A DNA stretch of 64,000 bases from Siphonodentalium dalli (GCA_032622095.1 CP136063.1:88449980-88513979); one strand, 5' to 3'. Numbered from the stretch's first letter, positions 12,301 through 22,180 are shown. A program made the numbers and translations. Notes: a model not told the origin generated them from the sequence alone.

Positions 12301-15300
12301 AAAATAAATTATTTTGAGTCCAAAATGGTGCCTTGTCCCTTCTCTTATAGTTCCTATCTATAGGGTCATAAAGGTAGGCCATGGTAATTAAATTATGGGC
12401 CAGCACGGACCTGGTCAACAGGTGATGTAAAATAGTTTTTAAAAAACTAACCTGATTTTCTGCTTTTAGTGATTGTGTTCCAACCAGAAACCTTATGTTT
12501 TCTGTTTCTGCAACTTGTGTTGTCAATGCTCTTGCCTAAAATGCAATAGAGTGATAAAGCTGAAGTGATAAAAACATTCGTCGACAGTGATGCACAAATT
12601 CAAGCTGATATAATATTTCCACAAAATAATGGCCTCCGATGGCAGTTTCAGTTAATAGGGTAGATTGGTATCTTGGTCTGGTATTCTCTATGAGACATGT
12701 TTTTAAATATTTGTGGTCATTAAAGACATGGCATAATAAACTATTCATGAAGTGGAGCATTCTGAGCAGTTGAGAAAAATCCAAATTTATCCCAAATGTT
12801 GGGTTCTCAGTTTGTGTCGCATTACTTGTGCAGAGACATAGCTTTTAATATCAACATTGGCATCAAGGTTTATCTAATGTACTAGCTGAAACAGGCATCC
12901 TTCGGGAGCCTTTATTCGGTGTCAGAGTGCATTACGGGCCTGTGGCCCCTTTTGATCTTATACAGAGCCTTTATCCAGTGCCAGCCAATGTGTGTGCCGT
13001 ATGCACATTTTGATCCTTTAAACCAATAAATACTCACAACAATAGCAATCTCGATATCATATTTGCTATGAAGTCCTACAATAACATGTTTTTTTGTTGG
13101 CAGTTTGGAGGTGAGCGAGTGTGGTTTACAACTTCCATATATACGGTGTTTCCTAATTCAAATTGGAATTCCCCAACAACTGTTGTTACAAATGTAAACA
13201 CATAATGTAGTATTTCCACATGTAACCAGCTTGGTGCCATATAACATGTATATTGGCATGGATAAAACATGATTACCGATTCATAAATAAGTATAATGCA
13301 TGTATCCGCAAGTCAACTATCACAACATACCATATTCTTGTTGATGGCGATGCATTTCATTGTCTTTTCATTCTGAATTAATTTGCCATAGCCACCGATG
13401 CACTGATCGTATATCGAGGAGTGACCTTGCATGACTTTTCATAATAACATGCTCGCATGCCTGTACTATTTCTGTAAGAAGTCAGCTGATTTTTGCCAGG
13501 CCGCCAAATATTCCCGGTGGTGAAAAACAACAGATTAAAAAAAATCTATATCTAATAACCCTGAGCTTTGATGGTTGAGTTCCTCGGCTCTAATCAAATA
13601 TATTTTACCCCCGAAGTTAAAGAAATAGTCATTTAGGGGCATTTAATCGGATTATGCATCTTTAAATAAAATTAAAAATCCTTGTTCAATTTAACAAAAC
13701 ATTTGTTTTAAATTAAACTAATTTGGTCAAACAAAGGATGTTATTTGATGTCCCCATTAGGCCCATTATACTCATTCAGACTCCAAACAATCTCCGCCCA
13801 GATGAGTCCAAATAGGGCAACCATGTCACGATAAGTTCTTGTGCTTTATCTATCATGTAGGTACAGCGTTATTCACTTATTGACGCATTACTGTCAAGCT
13901 GTCCTCTATAGCAAAATACTGTGTTAAAATGGACGCCGCACAGAGGGATCCGAATATGGAACCCATAATATGCCATTTCTCAGCCATCATATTGTAAGCT
14001 GGCACACAATACAGTATTTTGAAACACTCCAACCATTAAAAATGGACGCCGCTCAGAGGGTTCCGAAAATCTAGGGCACCCATGTCATTGATCAGCCCTC
14101 TTGTTCGATTTCAGTCAAACAAAGTGTGTTGTGTGTTGGTCTCATTACATCCTTTCTACTGCCTAACGCCCAACCCCAATGCAAAATGGCCTCCTAACAC
14201 CCTACCCCAATTGGTCCAAAATAGGGAAAAGTCGTATCTTAGTCCCTTGGCCGATTTAGATCAAACGATGGGTGATGTAGGGTGGCCCCAAAGACTCCAT
14301 TGTGAACCATGCACCCTAACTGATCCTAAATGGTCGCCGCCCAAAGGCAACACACGGGCAGACTGATATCTGGTGTTTATCGAATTAGCCTACACGAATA
14401 GCTACATCATCATTGACATACATTGTACCCGCTACTATTGCGTTTAAACGCAATAATTTTTTTTTTATTGTGACCTAATGTGACCGCAATGGGCTTCCGT
14501 AGTTTAGCAATTTTCTGGTAATTTTTTCAATTTAACTGTATAATATTTCATGTAATGTATCATAATCTTCTCATAGAGATGGAACCATACCAGTTCATTC
14601 CAGTTTATGTCTGTTCCTACTTTTTTATTGTATCTTGTCAATTTCAGTTTCCAGAATAAAATCCTAAATTTGACCTTTGCTTTTTGCTAAGAGAATTCCC
14701 AAATATTGATGATGGGTGAAAGGTTGGCAATATGATTTATTGAATGTTGGCAGAGTGCTAAAGGCACGGATCGCCTTGGTTGTAGATTATAATTTAGAAA
14801 TAAAAGTTACCAAATTATGACAATTTCCTCAAGATTATACTAATAGTATAATACAATAATAGTATGAATACGATATGTATAGCAAATAAGAGTGTGCGAT
14901 AAGCAAAGCACTCAAACCATGGTTAGCGAGTGGCGAGGATTAGCGAGCGCTATACCGGTATGTTGGAAACAAGATGGTGGCAGTTTTAACCAAAGTTCAA
15001 TAGTGGGGTCTCGCCGCTGTTGAGTGGTTTGCTTATCACACACTCTTTATGTACTGTACTGTAACAGAAATTGGGTTTTGTTTACATAACACAGCATACA
15101 AACTTGACAATAACATACTATCAAGCGATATTTATGGTTGGTATATAGAGCGCGTAAAGAGTGTACGTTAAGCAAACACTAAACACCGTGGTGATTTTTT
15201 TTTGGGACAGAGATTCACGTTGACCCATTCAGCACTGAAATCTTGAGTGGCGAGGATTAGCGAGCACTATACTGGTTAGTGTTCAAACGACTCTGGAATT

Positions 15301-18228
15301 CTGGAGTCGACTAGTCGAACCCCAAAAGTCGAGTCGACGTCGACTAGTCGGCCAAATACATCACCAAACTTATACTAATGAAACACATGTGAAAGAAAAT
15401 TACAAATTCCGTGCCATCATCACAATATTTACATTCTACTGTGATCGGAGAATTGAATCACGTGACACGTCACGTGGTTTTGTTGCAAATGAACCGGTGC
15501 TCTAGAAATCCACCGATCGCAAATAAGTTCCCTACGATGATAATGAGAGTAAATAATTGAGGAAATAATTGAGGGATTTTCTGTTTAATCATGAAATCAA
15601 ATAAATACTTCCCTGCCCAGCCCTGCCAGGGTATAGAAAATAAACGATACTCAGTCTCAGAGTCAGCTCAAAATAAAAAAAAACAAAAGAAAACACACGC
15701 ACTGTGTGCCACACATTATAATGATTATATATATACGATGAATCGATGATGCGTACATAGGCCTACTTTGTAAGTTGCCATTTTATGAACCACGCAGGAC
15801 CACGTGCTTTTTAGAAGTCAAATATAGAGTTACTGCTCTTGTATTGAAAATGAGTAGTGGTTAACTTGAATTATCGCATTGGCGAATTTCGGGGTAGTTC
15901 TATGTCAAGCTCGACATTATTACTTATGTTCAGACTTTGGAAAGCTTCTTGAACATAGACTAGCTATCTTTGCTGCTTTTCTAACCCACATTTAGTGAAA
16001 CCATGCATTGTCAAGGCCAGCTGATGAGATTATATACTGTATTCCGACTAGTCGACTGTGGAAGTTAGAGTCGATTTGCCGACAAACCAACGTCGACGAT
16101 TATTTGTCGACTAATCGTTTGAACACTAATACTGGTATGTTGTAAAACAATGTGGTGGCAATTTTAACCAAAGTTCCTTTAATGGGGTCTCCTCATGTTG
16201 AGTGTTTTGCTTATCGCACACACTTTACGTACTGTACTGTAACATAATTTGGCTTTTGTTTACATAACACAACATACGAACATGACAATAACATTCTATA
16301 TGTGTGATTTTTATGATTGGTATAAGTCTATGCCTATATTTTAATATTCTTTCTATTTATGGCGGTTTTAACAGATGTAATAACAACACCCGCAATGTCC
16401 CGCATAAATTATTGACATTTTCCATAACCTATCTTCAAGTATCTTGGGGCCATTTTAGATATTAAAACATCTTAATGTTGAGCAAATGGCAAACTCTAAA
16501 CTGACATTCTTGAACAGAAAAGCCTCTTAACTGAATCATTCAATGCTACTTTGATAACAGTTCAAGCTTTTGGTACACAAGTCTAACACAAAGAACAAAG
16601 ATCACACTACTAGCACAAGCAACCCAGAATAGGCTAGTAATGTATATTTTAGATTTAAAGTGTAGGGCACATTCGCTATTAAGTGTTTGGAATTTTCAAA
16701 AGTAAATTGGCTGCCAGTATCTGAAAGAGTTAACTTCCGGAAATTAATGATGGTTATGAAGATCTCTGATAATCAAGCTCCAGTATATTTTATTAAACGA
16801 ACATTTTAAACGATTAAATCAAGATTCAGCTATTTCTTTGGATAATGAGGATGATAAAATTGAAACCCGGTCAGGTTGATTAAAAGTCTTTTTTCTACAC
16901 AGGAATACACCTCTGGAATAGTCTTCACAAAACTGACATCAAGTATTGCAAATTTTGTATTAAAAGATGTTTTATCTGAATTGAAGAACTGAGAGGAATA
17001 TCCTTTTCTGTACTATTGAATGAGACTGAGACCTCATTCCATCTAATACTCCTCTTGCAATGTATATTTATGCACATAGTTTGCCTATGGAGGATTGCTG
17101 GCTCGATGAGGGACAAAGGGTGGGTAGTCACGGTATACTTTTAATAATTTGATAAACCAATAGCCACATGTTGATTGAGTATATATTTACTGGCTTAAAT
17201 TTTCTTTTTCACAAATTTTGTCCCACACTGCTGTGGGGAGTGCAGTTGTAAATTTAAACTGAAAACAAACTGCTGATGGGCGCCACGCCAGACTTTCAGA
17301 AACACAGTTGAAGTAACTCAATGCTTTAGTGCCGATAACAAACCCTGTGTATCCTTGAACACATTTTCAAAACCTGTGTATCCTTAAGACTTAAGCACTT
17401 ATTTAGGTGAGAATGACCCCTTCAGCCAAGCATACGTACTTACGTAGTGACTAGTTCTCCAAGCTATTCCAGCAGTCTCTGATCATTCGCACAAAGAATG
17501 ATCTTGAGTTGATAGATACACTCTTGGCTCGATATTATAATTTATATTGTAGTCATACTCATACTATATATGGATTAATAGGCTATACAGAAATGTTATG
17601 TCGTCGACAACTAACCCGTCAACGTATCTGTAGATATTTTCTGTCTGTATCTGTATCTGTAGATATTACAGTACAGGAACCAATTCTGTTTGTAGACGCA
17701 CTGGTCCAGGTGCTACATATAACGGCCGAGTAACTTTATAACCCTGTGGTGACTCCAGTCTCCAGTACTTAGCGTTCTTTAACGTGCACACACCGAGGCG
17801 TGTACACGGGTCAGCCATTAATGTCCGCGCCCAATCGAACAGCGTACTGCACCCACGACAACATACCTAGAGAAGTGTTGTAACGGGGGGATGTCGGCAT
17901 TTTTAATTCGGATCTTTATTCAGTGATCTCGAATGAGACTTTTCAATTTCAGCCTGACAAAGTTGGTATCTGACTGAGTTCTGAATTTTGTCAGAATACC
18001 CTGACCAGGTTGCGATCCCCGGTCCGCTAGCACGAGAGACCAGTATGACCTCTCGGCTACCGTCAGTACCGACCTCCCGTAAACTAGTGAACAGCTGGTG
18101 AATGAGTTATCGCAATATCGGCAACTCGAAAATAGGTGATATTACAAAGTGAACAAAAAATCCGATAATTTTAATCGATAATTTACCTGAAACTCAAGAC
18201 CGTATATGACAGACGATTCGTCCTCCAT
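171..18228 (-). CDS. EIPR1: EIPR1 (TSSC1) gene, exons 1-7 of a split coding sequence, 3' end outside window
   Basis: Encodes EARP- and GARP-interacting protein 1, a WD40 beta-propeller adaptor that in other animals binds the GARP/EARP tethering complexes and acts in endosome-to-Golgi traffic and dense-core vesicle biogenesis. Seven minus-strand exons (18187-18228, 12452-12535, 9439-9571, 8832-8979, 8002-8113, 1274-1410, 171-338) all have GT donors and AG acceptors, and their phases join without a break to give about 275 residues. Hallmarks of the family visible in order are [64 protein letters not shown] and [14 protein letters not shown]. The human protein is close to 390 residues, so roughly the last 110 residues lie left of position 1. 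The gene spans more than 18 kb because its introns are full of mobile elements, yet no exon is damaged. Recognised from memory of the human protein. Confidence 0.95.
684..781. repeat. Near-perfect hairpin, 40-bp arms
   Basis: Arms 684-723 and 742-781 are reverse complements with one mismatch, around an 18-nt loop. It lies in EIPR1 intron 6 and could be a small fold-back element or the tip of one. Confidence 0.85.
822..1040 (+). repeat. Dispersed repeat, copy 1
   Basis: Shares a long similar stretch with 9,043-9,240, from GCTAGG(C)CGTGGCAAAATA through GGCGGGCGGAACCCAAATTC to TTATCATC. A further partial copy follows at about 9,250-9,330. It lies in intron 6; the other copies are in intron 3. 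Confidence 0.75.
1274..1410 (-). CDS. EIPR1: EIPR1 exon 6
   Basis: 137 nt after a TTTCATAG acceptor, ending at a GTGAGT donor two bases into a codon. It encodes LEGKG, then [20 protein letters not shown] and DIRSM, nearly identical in pattern to the human [25 protein letters not shown]. Intron 5 in front of it is about 6.6 kb. Confidence 0.96.
1782..2819. mobile_element. Non-autonomous element with 12-bp TIRs and an internal tandem array
   Basis: Ends are TAGCTCAACTTA (1782-1793) and its exact reverse complement (2808-2819). The left tip forms a small hairpin with AAGTTTGAGCTA just inside. The interior is a tandem array of about 155-165-bp units, each starting [A/T]TTGG[C/T]GCGGGCTACAGGTCGTA at about 1867, 2023, 2188, 2340 and 2504. 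A sixth, decayed unit starts at about 2655. Odd and even units differ, suggesting a dimeric unit. Most units contain AACATGGC[C]GC..GCCATCTTGG. No coding capacity. Confidence 0.7.
2925..4590 (+). repeat. Tandem array of about 160-bp units split by a later insertion
   Basis: Units start with GGTTTCCGGATGATAAC at about 2,923, 3,084, 3,243 and 4,430. Each contains CCAAATTTGG, AAAATACAGATCAAGTTCGA and GTTATGCCCCTTTTTCGACT. The third unit is cut at 3,298 and resumes at 4,321 in the same phase, flanking the insertion at 3,299-4,320. A related pair of units lies at 33,950-34,260. Confidence 0.8.
3299..4320. mobile_element. Tigger/pogo-like non-autonomous DNA transposon
   Basis: Ends are CAGTTAAACTTCGTTAAGTC.. 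and the reverse complement of ..GACTTAACGAAGTTTGACTG, 23-bp TIRs with one mismatch. CAGT.. ends of this style are typical of the pogo/Tigger branch of the Tc1-mariner superfamily, which targets TA. TA follows on the right, while the left flank reads TG, probably a decayed TA. No transposase frame survives. It interrupts the tandem array around it exactly. Confidence 0.7.
4852..5035. mobile_element. Fold-back MITE, copy 1
   Basis: Arms of about 60 bp (4,852-4,910 and 4,970-5,035) are near-perfect inverted repeats containing GAGGTCCCCAGAGGGTGAAT. The motif is partly duplicated at 4,912-4,951. Same family as 5,212-5,632. Confidence 0.75.
5212..5632. mobile_element. Fold-back MITE, copies 2 and 3 in a nested palindrome
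   Basis: Two more units (5,212-5,325 and 5,515-5,632) of the family at 4,852. Each folds on itself. The pair is also linked as a larger palindrome: GCCTGCAAATAGTGTGT at the left end is mirrored at the right end, and ATTCTGCTTAGGCCT (about 5,315-5,330) is mirrored at about 5,505-5,520. Confidence 0.7.
6272..6582. mobile_element. MITE with TIRs of about 35 bp
   Basis: GTTCTTATTTTCATTATTAG..CTCCAATAACG at the left end pairs, with a few mismatches, with CGTTATTGGAG..AATATAAGAAC at the right end. The interior is AT-rich with no reading frame. Confidence 0.65.
8002..8113 (-). CDS. EIPR1: EIPR1 exon 5 (divergent blade)
   Basis: 112 nt between an AACAG acceptor and a GTGTGT donor. Phases fit both neighbours exactly (2 nt + 1 nt in, phase 0 out). 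The peptide ([20 protein letters not shown], then [15 protein letters not shown]) sits where the human protein has [32 protein letters not shown]. Only the pattern is kept: position and the closing hydrophobic-Asp pair. The call therefore rests mainly on phase and order. Confidence 0.78.
8252..8685. mobile_element. MITE with 24-bp perfect TIRs
   Basis: GATTACTCTTGGGCTCCAAA..(8252-8275) is the exact reverse complement of 8662-8685. The interior repeats TATTTGGGTCTGCACGTTTA three times (about 8,328, 8,592 and 8,648). It fills most of EIPR1 intron 4. Confidence 0.8.
8832..8979 (-). CDS. EIPR1: EIPR1 exon 4
   Basis: 148 nt between a TTTTGCAG acceptor and a GTATGC donor. It encodes a divergent blade ([11 protein letters not shown], then [20 protein letters not shown]) that aligns by eye with the human AAVWRMPKE...DDSSSTAQTLELLCHLDN segment. 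It enters in phase 1 and leaves in phase 2. Confidence 0.92.
9043..9330 (+). repeat. Dispersed repeat, copies 2 and 3 (partial)
   Basis: Two consecutive partial copies of the family at 822-1,040. The second restarts at about 9,247 with TTCCAACAAAAAGAGCTGTA. They lie directly upstream of EIPR1 exon 4. Confidence 0.7.
9439..9571 (-). CDS. EIPR1: EIPR1 exon 3
   Basis: 133 nt after a TTTTTTCAG acceptor, with a GTGAGT donor. It encodes [18 protein letters not shown], then [20 protein letters not shown]. This is the most conserved N-terminal block of the family. It ends one base into a codon, and that base joins exon 4 to give TSESK (human TSDSK). Confidence 0.96.
9690..9990 (+). repeat. Imperfect tandem duplication
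   Basis: Two diverged copies of about 165 bp, each with TCGAAAAAGGGG(G)ATAACTCC (about 9,721 and 9,883), followed by an ACAAAAAAA run and GGAATAAAAG. Noncoding. Confidence 0.65.
10313..11390. mobile_element. Pearl-like element: TIRs flanking a tandem-repeat core
   Basis: About 78-bp inverted arms (10,313-10,390 and 11,311-11,390) share ATGGCAAGAAA, then GGTATGTTTTTGTCCCATGT. Between them lie about ten units of 80-95 bp, each with TTATCTGC[A/G]TCCCAGTAGTA, CCTTGGGACAGAG and ACAGAA..TATAGAA. TIRs around a tandem core recall the pearl elements described in bivalves; this is a likeness of architecture, not shown homology. No reading frame. Confidence 0.75.
12452..12535 (-). CDS. EIPR1: EIPR1 exon 2
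   Basis: 28 codons, phase 0 at both ends, between a TTTTAG acceptor and a GTTAGT donor. It contains [19 protein letters not shown] followed by TQSLKAENQ, matching the human stretch around [15 protein letters not shown]. Confidence 0.95.
14892..16325 (+). repeat. Direct repeat pair, second copy interrupted
   Basis: 14,892-15,150 is repeated at 15,160-15,276 plus 16,129-16,325. Shared blocks are GAGTGGCGAGGATTAGCGAG, AACCAAAGTTC, ACTGTACTGTAACA and TTTGTTTACATAACACA. The gap in the second copy is exactly the hAT-type insertion. Confidence 0.85.
15277..16128. mobile_element. hAT-type non-autonomous element with perfect 8-bp target duplication
   Basis: 852 bp bounded by TAGTGTTCAAACGA and its exact reverse complement (14-bp TIRs), flanked on both sides by ATACTGGT (15269-15276 and 16129-16136). 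An 8-bp duplication is the hAT superfamily signature. The related repeat at about 14,951-14,958 shows the unfilled site (ATACCGGT). The interior has subterminal GTCGACTAGTCG palindromes and no transposase. Confidence 0.88.
16430..17000 (+). pseudogene. Decayed LINE remnant (C-terminal part of the ORF2 region)
   Basis: Broken frames read YLGAILD near 16,440, then [19 protein letters not shown] near 16,705 and a downstream stretch ending [11 protein letters not shown] near 16,985. These match the usual order after the reverse transcriptase of CR1/L2/RTE-like LINEs. Several stops and shifts. Too decayed to assign a clade. Confidence 0.55.
17995..18066 (-). other. tRNA-like sequence, possible SINE head
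   Basis: On the minus strand, TAGCCGAGAGG resembles an A box and GGATCGCAACC, about 35 bp on, resembles a B box (one or two mismatches each). It does not fold into a convincing full tRNA by eye. A tRNA-derived SINE remnant is the best guess. It lies in EIPR1 intron 1, close to exon 1. Confidence 0.3.
18187..18228 (-). CDS. EIPR1: EIPR1 exon 1 (start codon)
   Basis: Fourteen codons, [14 protein letters not shown], followed by a GTAAAT donor at 18186-18181. The human protein starts in the same way ([12 protein letters not shown]), which fixes the start codon. The exon ends in phase 0 and joins exon 2 after a 5.65-kb intron. It was found by looking for the family's N-terminal motif upstream of exon 2. 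Confidence 0.93.
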
Positions 18229-18420
18229 TAGATGGTTGTGATGTCTTTAAAATAAGCTATTTTTCACAAGAAAATTTGCACTAAAATTTACTTCCGGTTT
18301 AACAAAAAGAGGCACACTGTGTCGGTAGAAGTGTCGCCACCGGTTATACTAAATACCGAACAGAAAGGACGCGAACACGGACTGGCGGATTAGAAACAAA
18401 TTGAACCATAATAATACTTT
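18229..18420 (-). promoter_or_regulatory. EIPR1 5' UTR and probable core promoter with an ETS-type site
   Basis: Sequence just upstream of the EIPR1 start codon. On the minus strand, ACCGGAAGT (18290-18298) lies about 62 bp before the ATG, a classic ETS/GABP-type site common near start sites of TATA-less housekeeping genes. No TATA box is visible. The transcription start itself cannot be seen. Confidence 0.35.
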
Positions 18421-18559
18421 TGAGATTTTCACCCATTTACACAAGTAAATCCTCAACTCATTATAAATTAATTTATCCAAAGTAAATGTACTGTGTTGAA
18501 TTGAAATGGTATGTTCTTAGAATTGACTCGTATATTATCATACATGTGTTTTCTTTCTT

Positions 18560-20434
18560 GCAGAATACTACTAGTCAACAACCAGATAAGTTCTATTCGT
18601 CATACTGGAGACATTGATCAGCCAACATCCTCACGGAGAACTCCTGGAGATCACACGACAATCTATTGACGGGTTCCATGTTGCTAACACAGCCTTGGAG
18701 ACCCATTTGACGTGACGAGGGACGCTAGATGCCGAGAACCTGAACCAGTTGAAGACTCCATCTTAGACGGTACCATACGCAGGGATGACATCAACAACCT
18801 AGCAACAGAGATAACCTACGAAGTTGTCGACAGCGCCACCTAGAGGGGGAAACGACGGATTCATATTTTTACACAAGCGCGCCCAGAAAAAAATGGTAGG
18901 GGGGGCCTACCATAGAGTGGCGATGTACGTGTTAGAGCTCCGACAGCCTGTCCATCGATCAAGCAGACCATCGAAAAATTCTCCAAGAATAGCAGAAAAC
19001 ATATCCATTCATCCAAACCTGGTAATTACACAGCTACTAAGATTAGGCTGGACATCAAGACAGCAGCCAGCAGTGATCTCCTTCTCCCTGCCAGTATAAT
19101 TTCTTAAGAACATCACAGATGAACACAACGACTACCAGCTTCCTCCTGATTCTAAAATTCCCGACAGTACTCTTCAGCGGTTGGCCAACCGTGTCCGCTC
19201 CGAATCACGACCAGATGATCTCAGCGACCTGTCTTTCATTGTTGACCAGGAATACTTAGCTAAGTTCTGCAGTAGTGACTTCTACAGAGACGACGTGACC
19301 GTTGGACAGGCCATGCATCTTATATTTGCCACAGAGAAGCAGCTTCAGACCCTTTCAAGTGCTAAGACATGGTACATCGACGGAACTTTCCATGTTGTGG
19401 ACAAACCATTCTGTCAGCTATTATCCAGCCATGCTTGATCGTGAGATCCGGTCCCAACATGAAGCAGCTACCTTTGTGCTTCATTTTGATATCAAGAGAG
19501 ACCAAGCTTGATTACAAGAAGGTAAGCTATTTGTCACCAATTTTAGTTTTTATAGTAAAGCCTGAAGGATAGTAATAAATCAAATAAATACATATCAAAT
19601 AAATAAAAAAAATGTTTTTATATAATTTTATGAAATACAAAGTAATGAATAAATAATAAATAAATAAAAAAAAAGAATATATAATGATAAAGCAAAATTA
19701 CTAAATGTCTAAATTTCAAATGAACTATAATATATTTTCAGTCTTGACACACCTTCAGTCAGCGAGAGAGAGTAACAACGTTCGTGCTCGACTTTGAGGC
19801 TGGACTATGGCAAGGCAGTAGAGCAGTGTTCAATGACCGAACCATCTACGACTGTTCCTTCCACTTTGGTCAAGCTCTATGGCGACATTTGCAGGTTGAA
19901 AAGCTACAGATTGCCTATAACAAAAGAGACAGAGTCCACAAACACATCAGACGAGTGATGGCCATTCCATTCCTGCTTGCTGACCGACACACTAGCTGCA
20001 TTCGACAAACTAAAGGCAAAGGTAGACAGCCCAGTACCACACATAAACAACTACATACATAGAGAATACATGGATAGAGCCCTGTATGGTCAGTTGGGCA
20101 ATAGTCAGTTTTCGGACGAAGCATCAGAACTAACAACGACGTAGAAGGATGGCATAACCGACTGAAATAGAGAGCCATGGAGGGAAACTTGCCATTGTAT
20201 CTCATCCTGACACCGTTGTACCAATAAGCCATGGAGATACCAAAACCAATCAAGATGGTGAGCGAAGGAAAGTTGCCACGTCGACAGAGGAAACATACAA
20301 ATGTGATGCAGGGTAAGATCCTAAATCTATGGGACCAATACGACGCCAAAGAGGTCTCAACCAGTCAGCTTCTCAGAGAATGTGCGCAGTTGTTTTCACC
20401 AGTTCCAGAGCCGGACATGCGTGAAGCAGAGTGA
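18560..20434 (+). pseudogene. MULE transposase remnant with FLYWCH-like N-terminus
   Basis: A Mutator-like transposase broken by stops and shifts. From about 18,740: a block ending ITYEVVDSAT, then a stop and FLYWCH-type remains (about 18,825-19,080). Next come LSDLSFIVDQEYL (19,181 on) and WYIDGTFHVVDKPFCQL (about 19,370), which carries the first catalytic Asp of the MULE domain. RSGPNMKQLPLCF follows, then LDFEAGLWQGSRAVF with FHFGQALW (19,784 on), and a C-terminal helix-rich tail (GKLPRRQRKHTN, then LWDQYDAKE) ending at 20,434. An AT-rich block, 19,522-19,741, has a GTAAGC start and TTTTCAG end like an intron, but a plain join leaves a one-base frame error. The start near 18,560 follows a TTTCTTTCTTGCAG acceptor-like site. 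Divergent from EIPR1. Confidence 0.85.
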
Positions 20435-20641
20435 AGACAGCACATATACATACAGATAAAGTGCTACGTTGTGCTACACAGAACTGCAATGCCCGCAGAT
20501 CAAAATTGTATAGTGTTTTTATTGTGTTTTATTGTTTGCTTTGTTTATGTTATTGTTTAAAAATGTTAACATTTCATTTGGTTTTAACTTTCATGACATA
20601 ATAAACATTTATTTAATGAAATGATTAATAATACATCTGAA

Positions 20642-20743
20642 GGACCCAGTTAGCCAAGGTCCCAGTTAGCTAATGTCCCAGTTAGCCAGACTTGAGGTCG
20701 CAGTTAGCCAAGGTCCCAGGTAGCCAAGGTCCCAGTTAGCTGG
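20642..20743 (+). repeat. 17-bp minisatellite
   Basis: About six units of AAGGTCCCAGTTAGCC with variants. It lies between the MULE remnant and the palindrome. Confidence 0.85.
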
Positions 20744-20814
20744 CCACCTCCAGATTCTGATTCCTTAATCGAAATCAGAACATTCACAATGTAGGCTAAA
20801 CAAACTTGGGTACA

Positions 20815-22180
20815 AATTATTGCAGGATATATAAACAATCCATATAAAAGAATTTTAAATACGGAGACAATTTTGTGCTGTCGACTGTCGAGTGTAGACT
20901 GGGATAATTTTACTGAAATTAGACAAATAATAATGTTATTGGTAGTAACGCTGGGGGAGCACTTCTACTGATGACGATCTTGAAGCTTGTCAATTTCATC
21001 ATGTTCATTTCATGATTCCATCCACAAAATACCACCCGAACGCATGCCGATTTCAAATTCGGCGGATGTCACTATTGACCGAATTAACGTGAACCTGGAT
21101 AATGTCTTCTGCTTTGTTCGTAATTCTATGTTCCTTCTTATTGATATCTATGGATGATCAGATACACGTATGTACTATCTAGTCTTATAACATTTTCATG
21201 TATAAAATGTTTTGTTTCGTTATATGCAGTCGTTTCACACAGTATAGTCTCTGTAGTGTCGGAAACACAGGCACTTTTTGGCCAAAGTGCTGTGCATTAG
21301 TTGGAAAATAAAGCAAGTTGCCCACGTACTGTAGCTGATGTTGTGGTCTTGTGATCGCACGTGAGCTGCATCTCCCAATCACACAAACATAAATGTAAAG
21401 CTTATATCGAGGATCGCAGGACTATATAGTCGAAATGTCAGTCAATTTATTTGATTAAACATACACATGTGCAATTTCTAGGGATGTGGCTTGAGGGTTC
21501 CCATGGGCGGGGGGGGGGGGTCCACCTTAAGATTTCCAAACTGCCCCAGGTTCGCATAATTCCATTTGCACCCCTTTGGAAATTTCCAACCTGACACACC
21601 CTATATAAGATTTGAAAATTACCAACTGATGACCATTCTATACATTAATTACTGGTTGAATCAAATCAATCAATGAAAACAATTCCAACCTATATCTGGT
21701 GTCAAATATCCAACTAATGTGTCAGGCATGAAATTTCCAACTATTTCAAAGTTTGGGTAGTCACCCCAACCAACCCATGTCGCCACGCCCCGGTACATGT
21801 AACTGACAAGTTTGGTGTGTTCTCCACAACGTCTTAGGAATGTGGTTCAGGAGAGCTGTTAGAAATTCTCGCCCTCGTCACTAAACACTCTTTGACTTGA
21901 AAAAGATGCGATTGGTAGCTAATGATAGGTGCCATGTAGGCCTATATGCAACTAGAAGAAATGCATGACTTTCACAACAAATATGAACATTATAAATATA
22001 AGATACAAATGAATACTTGTGTCAAATACATGAGCGATGCTTGACGCTGGGAGAACATTAAACTTAGTATCGGCGACCACGTGGATTTCAAAATCAGACC
22101 TAGAATCCGTGTAATCTAGATTTAGCCCCCCCCCCCCCACCCCTGTAATCGGTTTCGGAACCTGTATTCTCTCACCAAAT
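20815..22180 (+). repeat. Diverged repeat block E1, related to 26,300-27,830
   Basis: From GTACAAATTATTGCAG onward, this block resembles 26,300-27,830 in the same orientation and 23,180-24,330 in reverse, with clear divergence and indels. Shared landmarks are CCGCCCGAACGCATG, GATACACGTAT, GGTTCGCA, GGAGAACATTAAAC and CACGTGGATTTCAAAATC. It forms the outer part of the left palindrome arm. Confidence 0.75.

Larger units (their letters stand above)
9572..12451 (-). other. EIPR1 intron 2 (contents)
   Basis: 2.9-kb intron. It holds an imperfect tandem duplication (about 9,690-9,990) and the pearl-like element (10,313-11,390). In 11,400-12,450 there are only scattered short repeats of CATTTGGCAAA-type motifs and AT-rich sequence. 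Confidence 0.75.
12536..18186 (-). other. EIPR1 intron 1 (contents)
   Basis: 5.65-kb intron. It holds a decayed repeat around 13,880-14,340 (GGACGCCGC/GGTCGCCGC motif three times), a direct repeat pair with a hAT-type insertion (14,892-16,325), a LINE remnant (about 16,430-17,000) and a tRNA-like head (about 17,995-18,066). In 12,540-13,870 and 17,000-17,990 I see nothing beyond AT-rich noncoding DNA. Confidence 0.8.
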
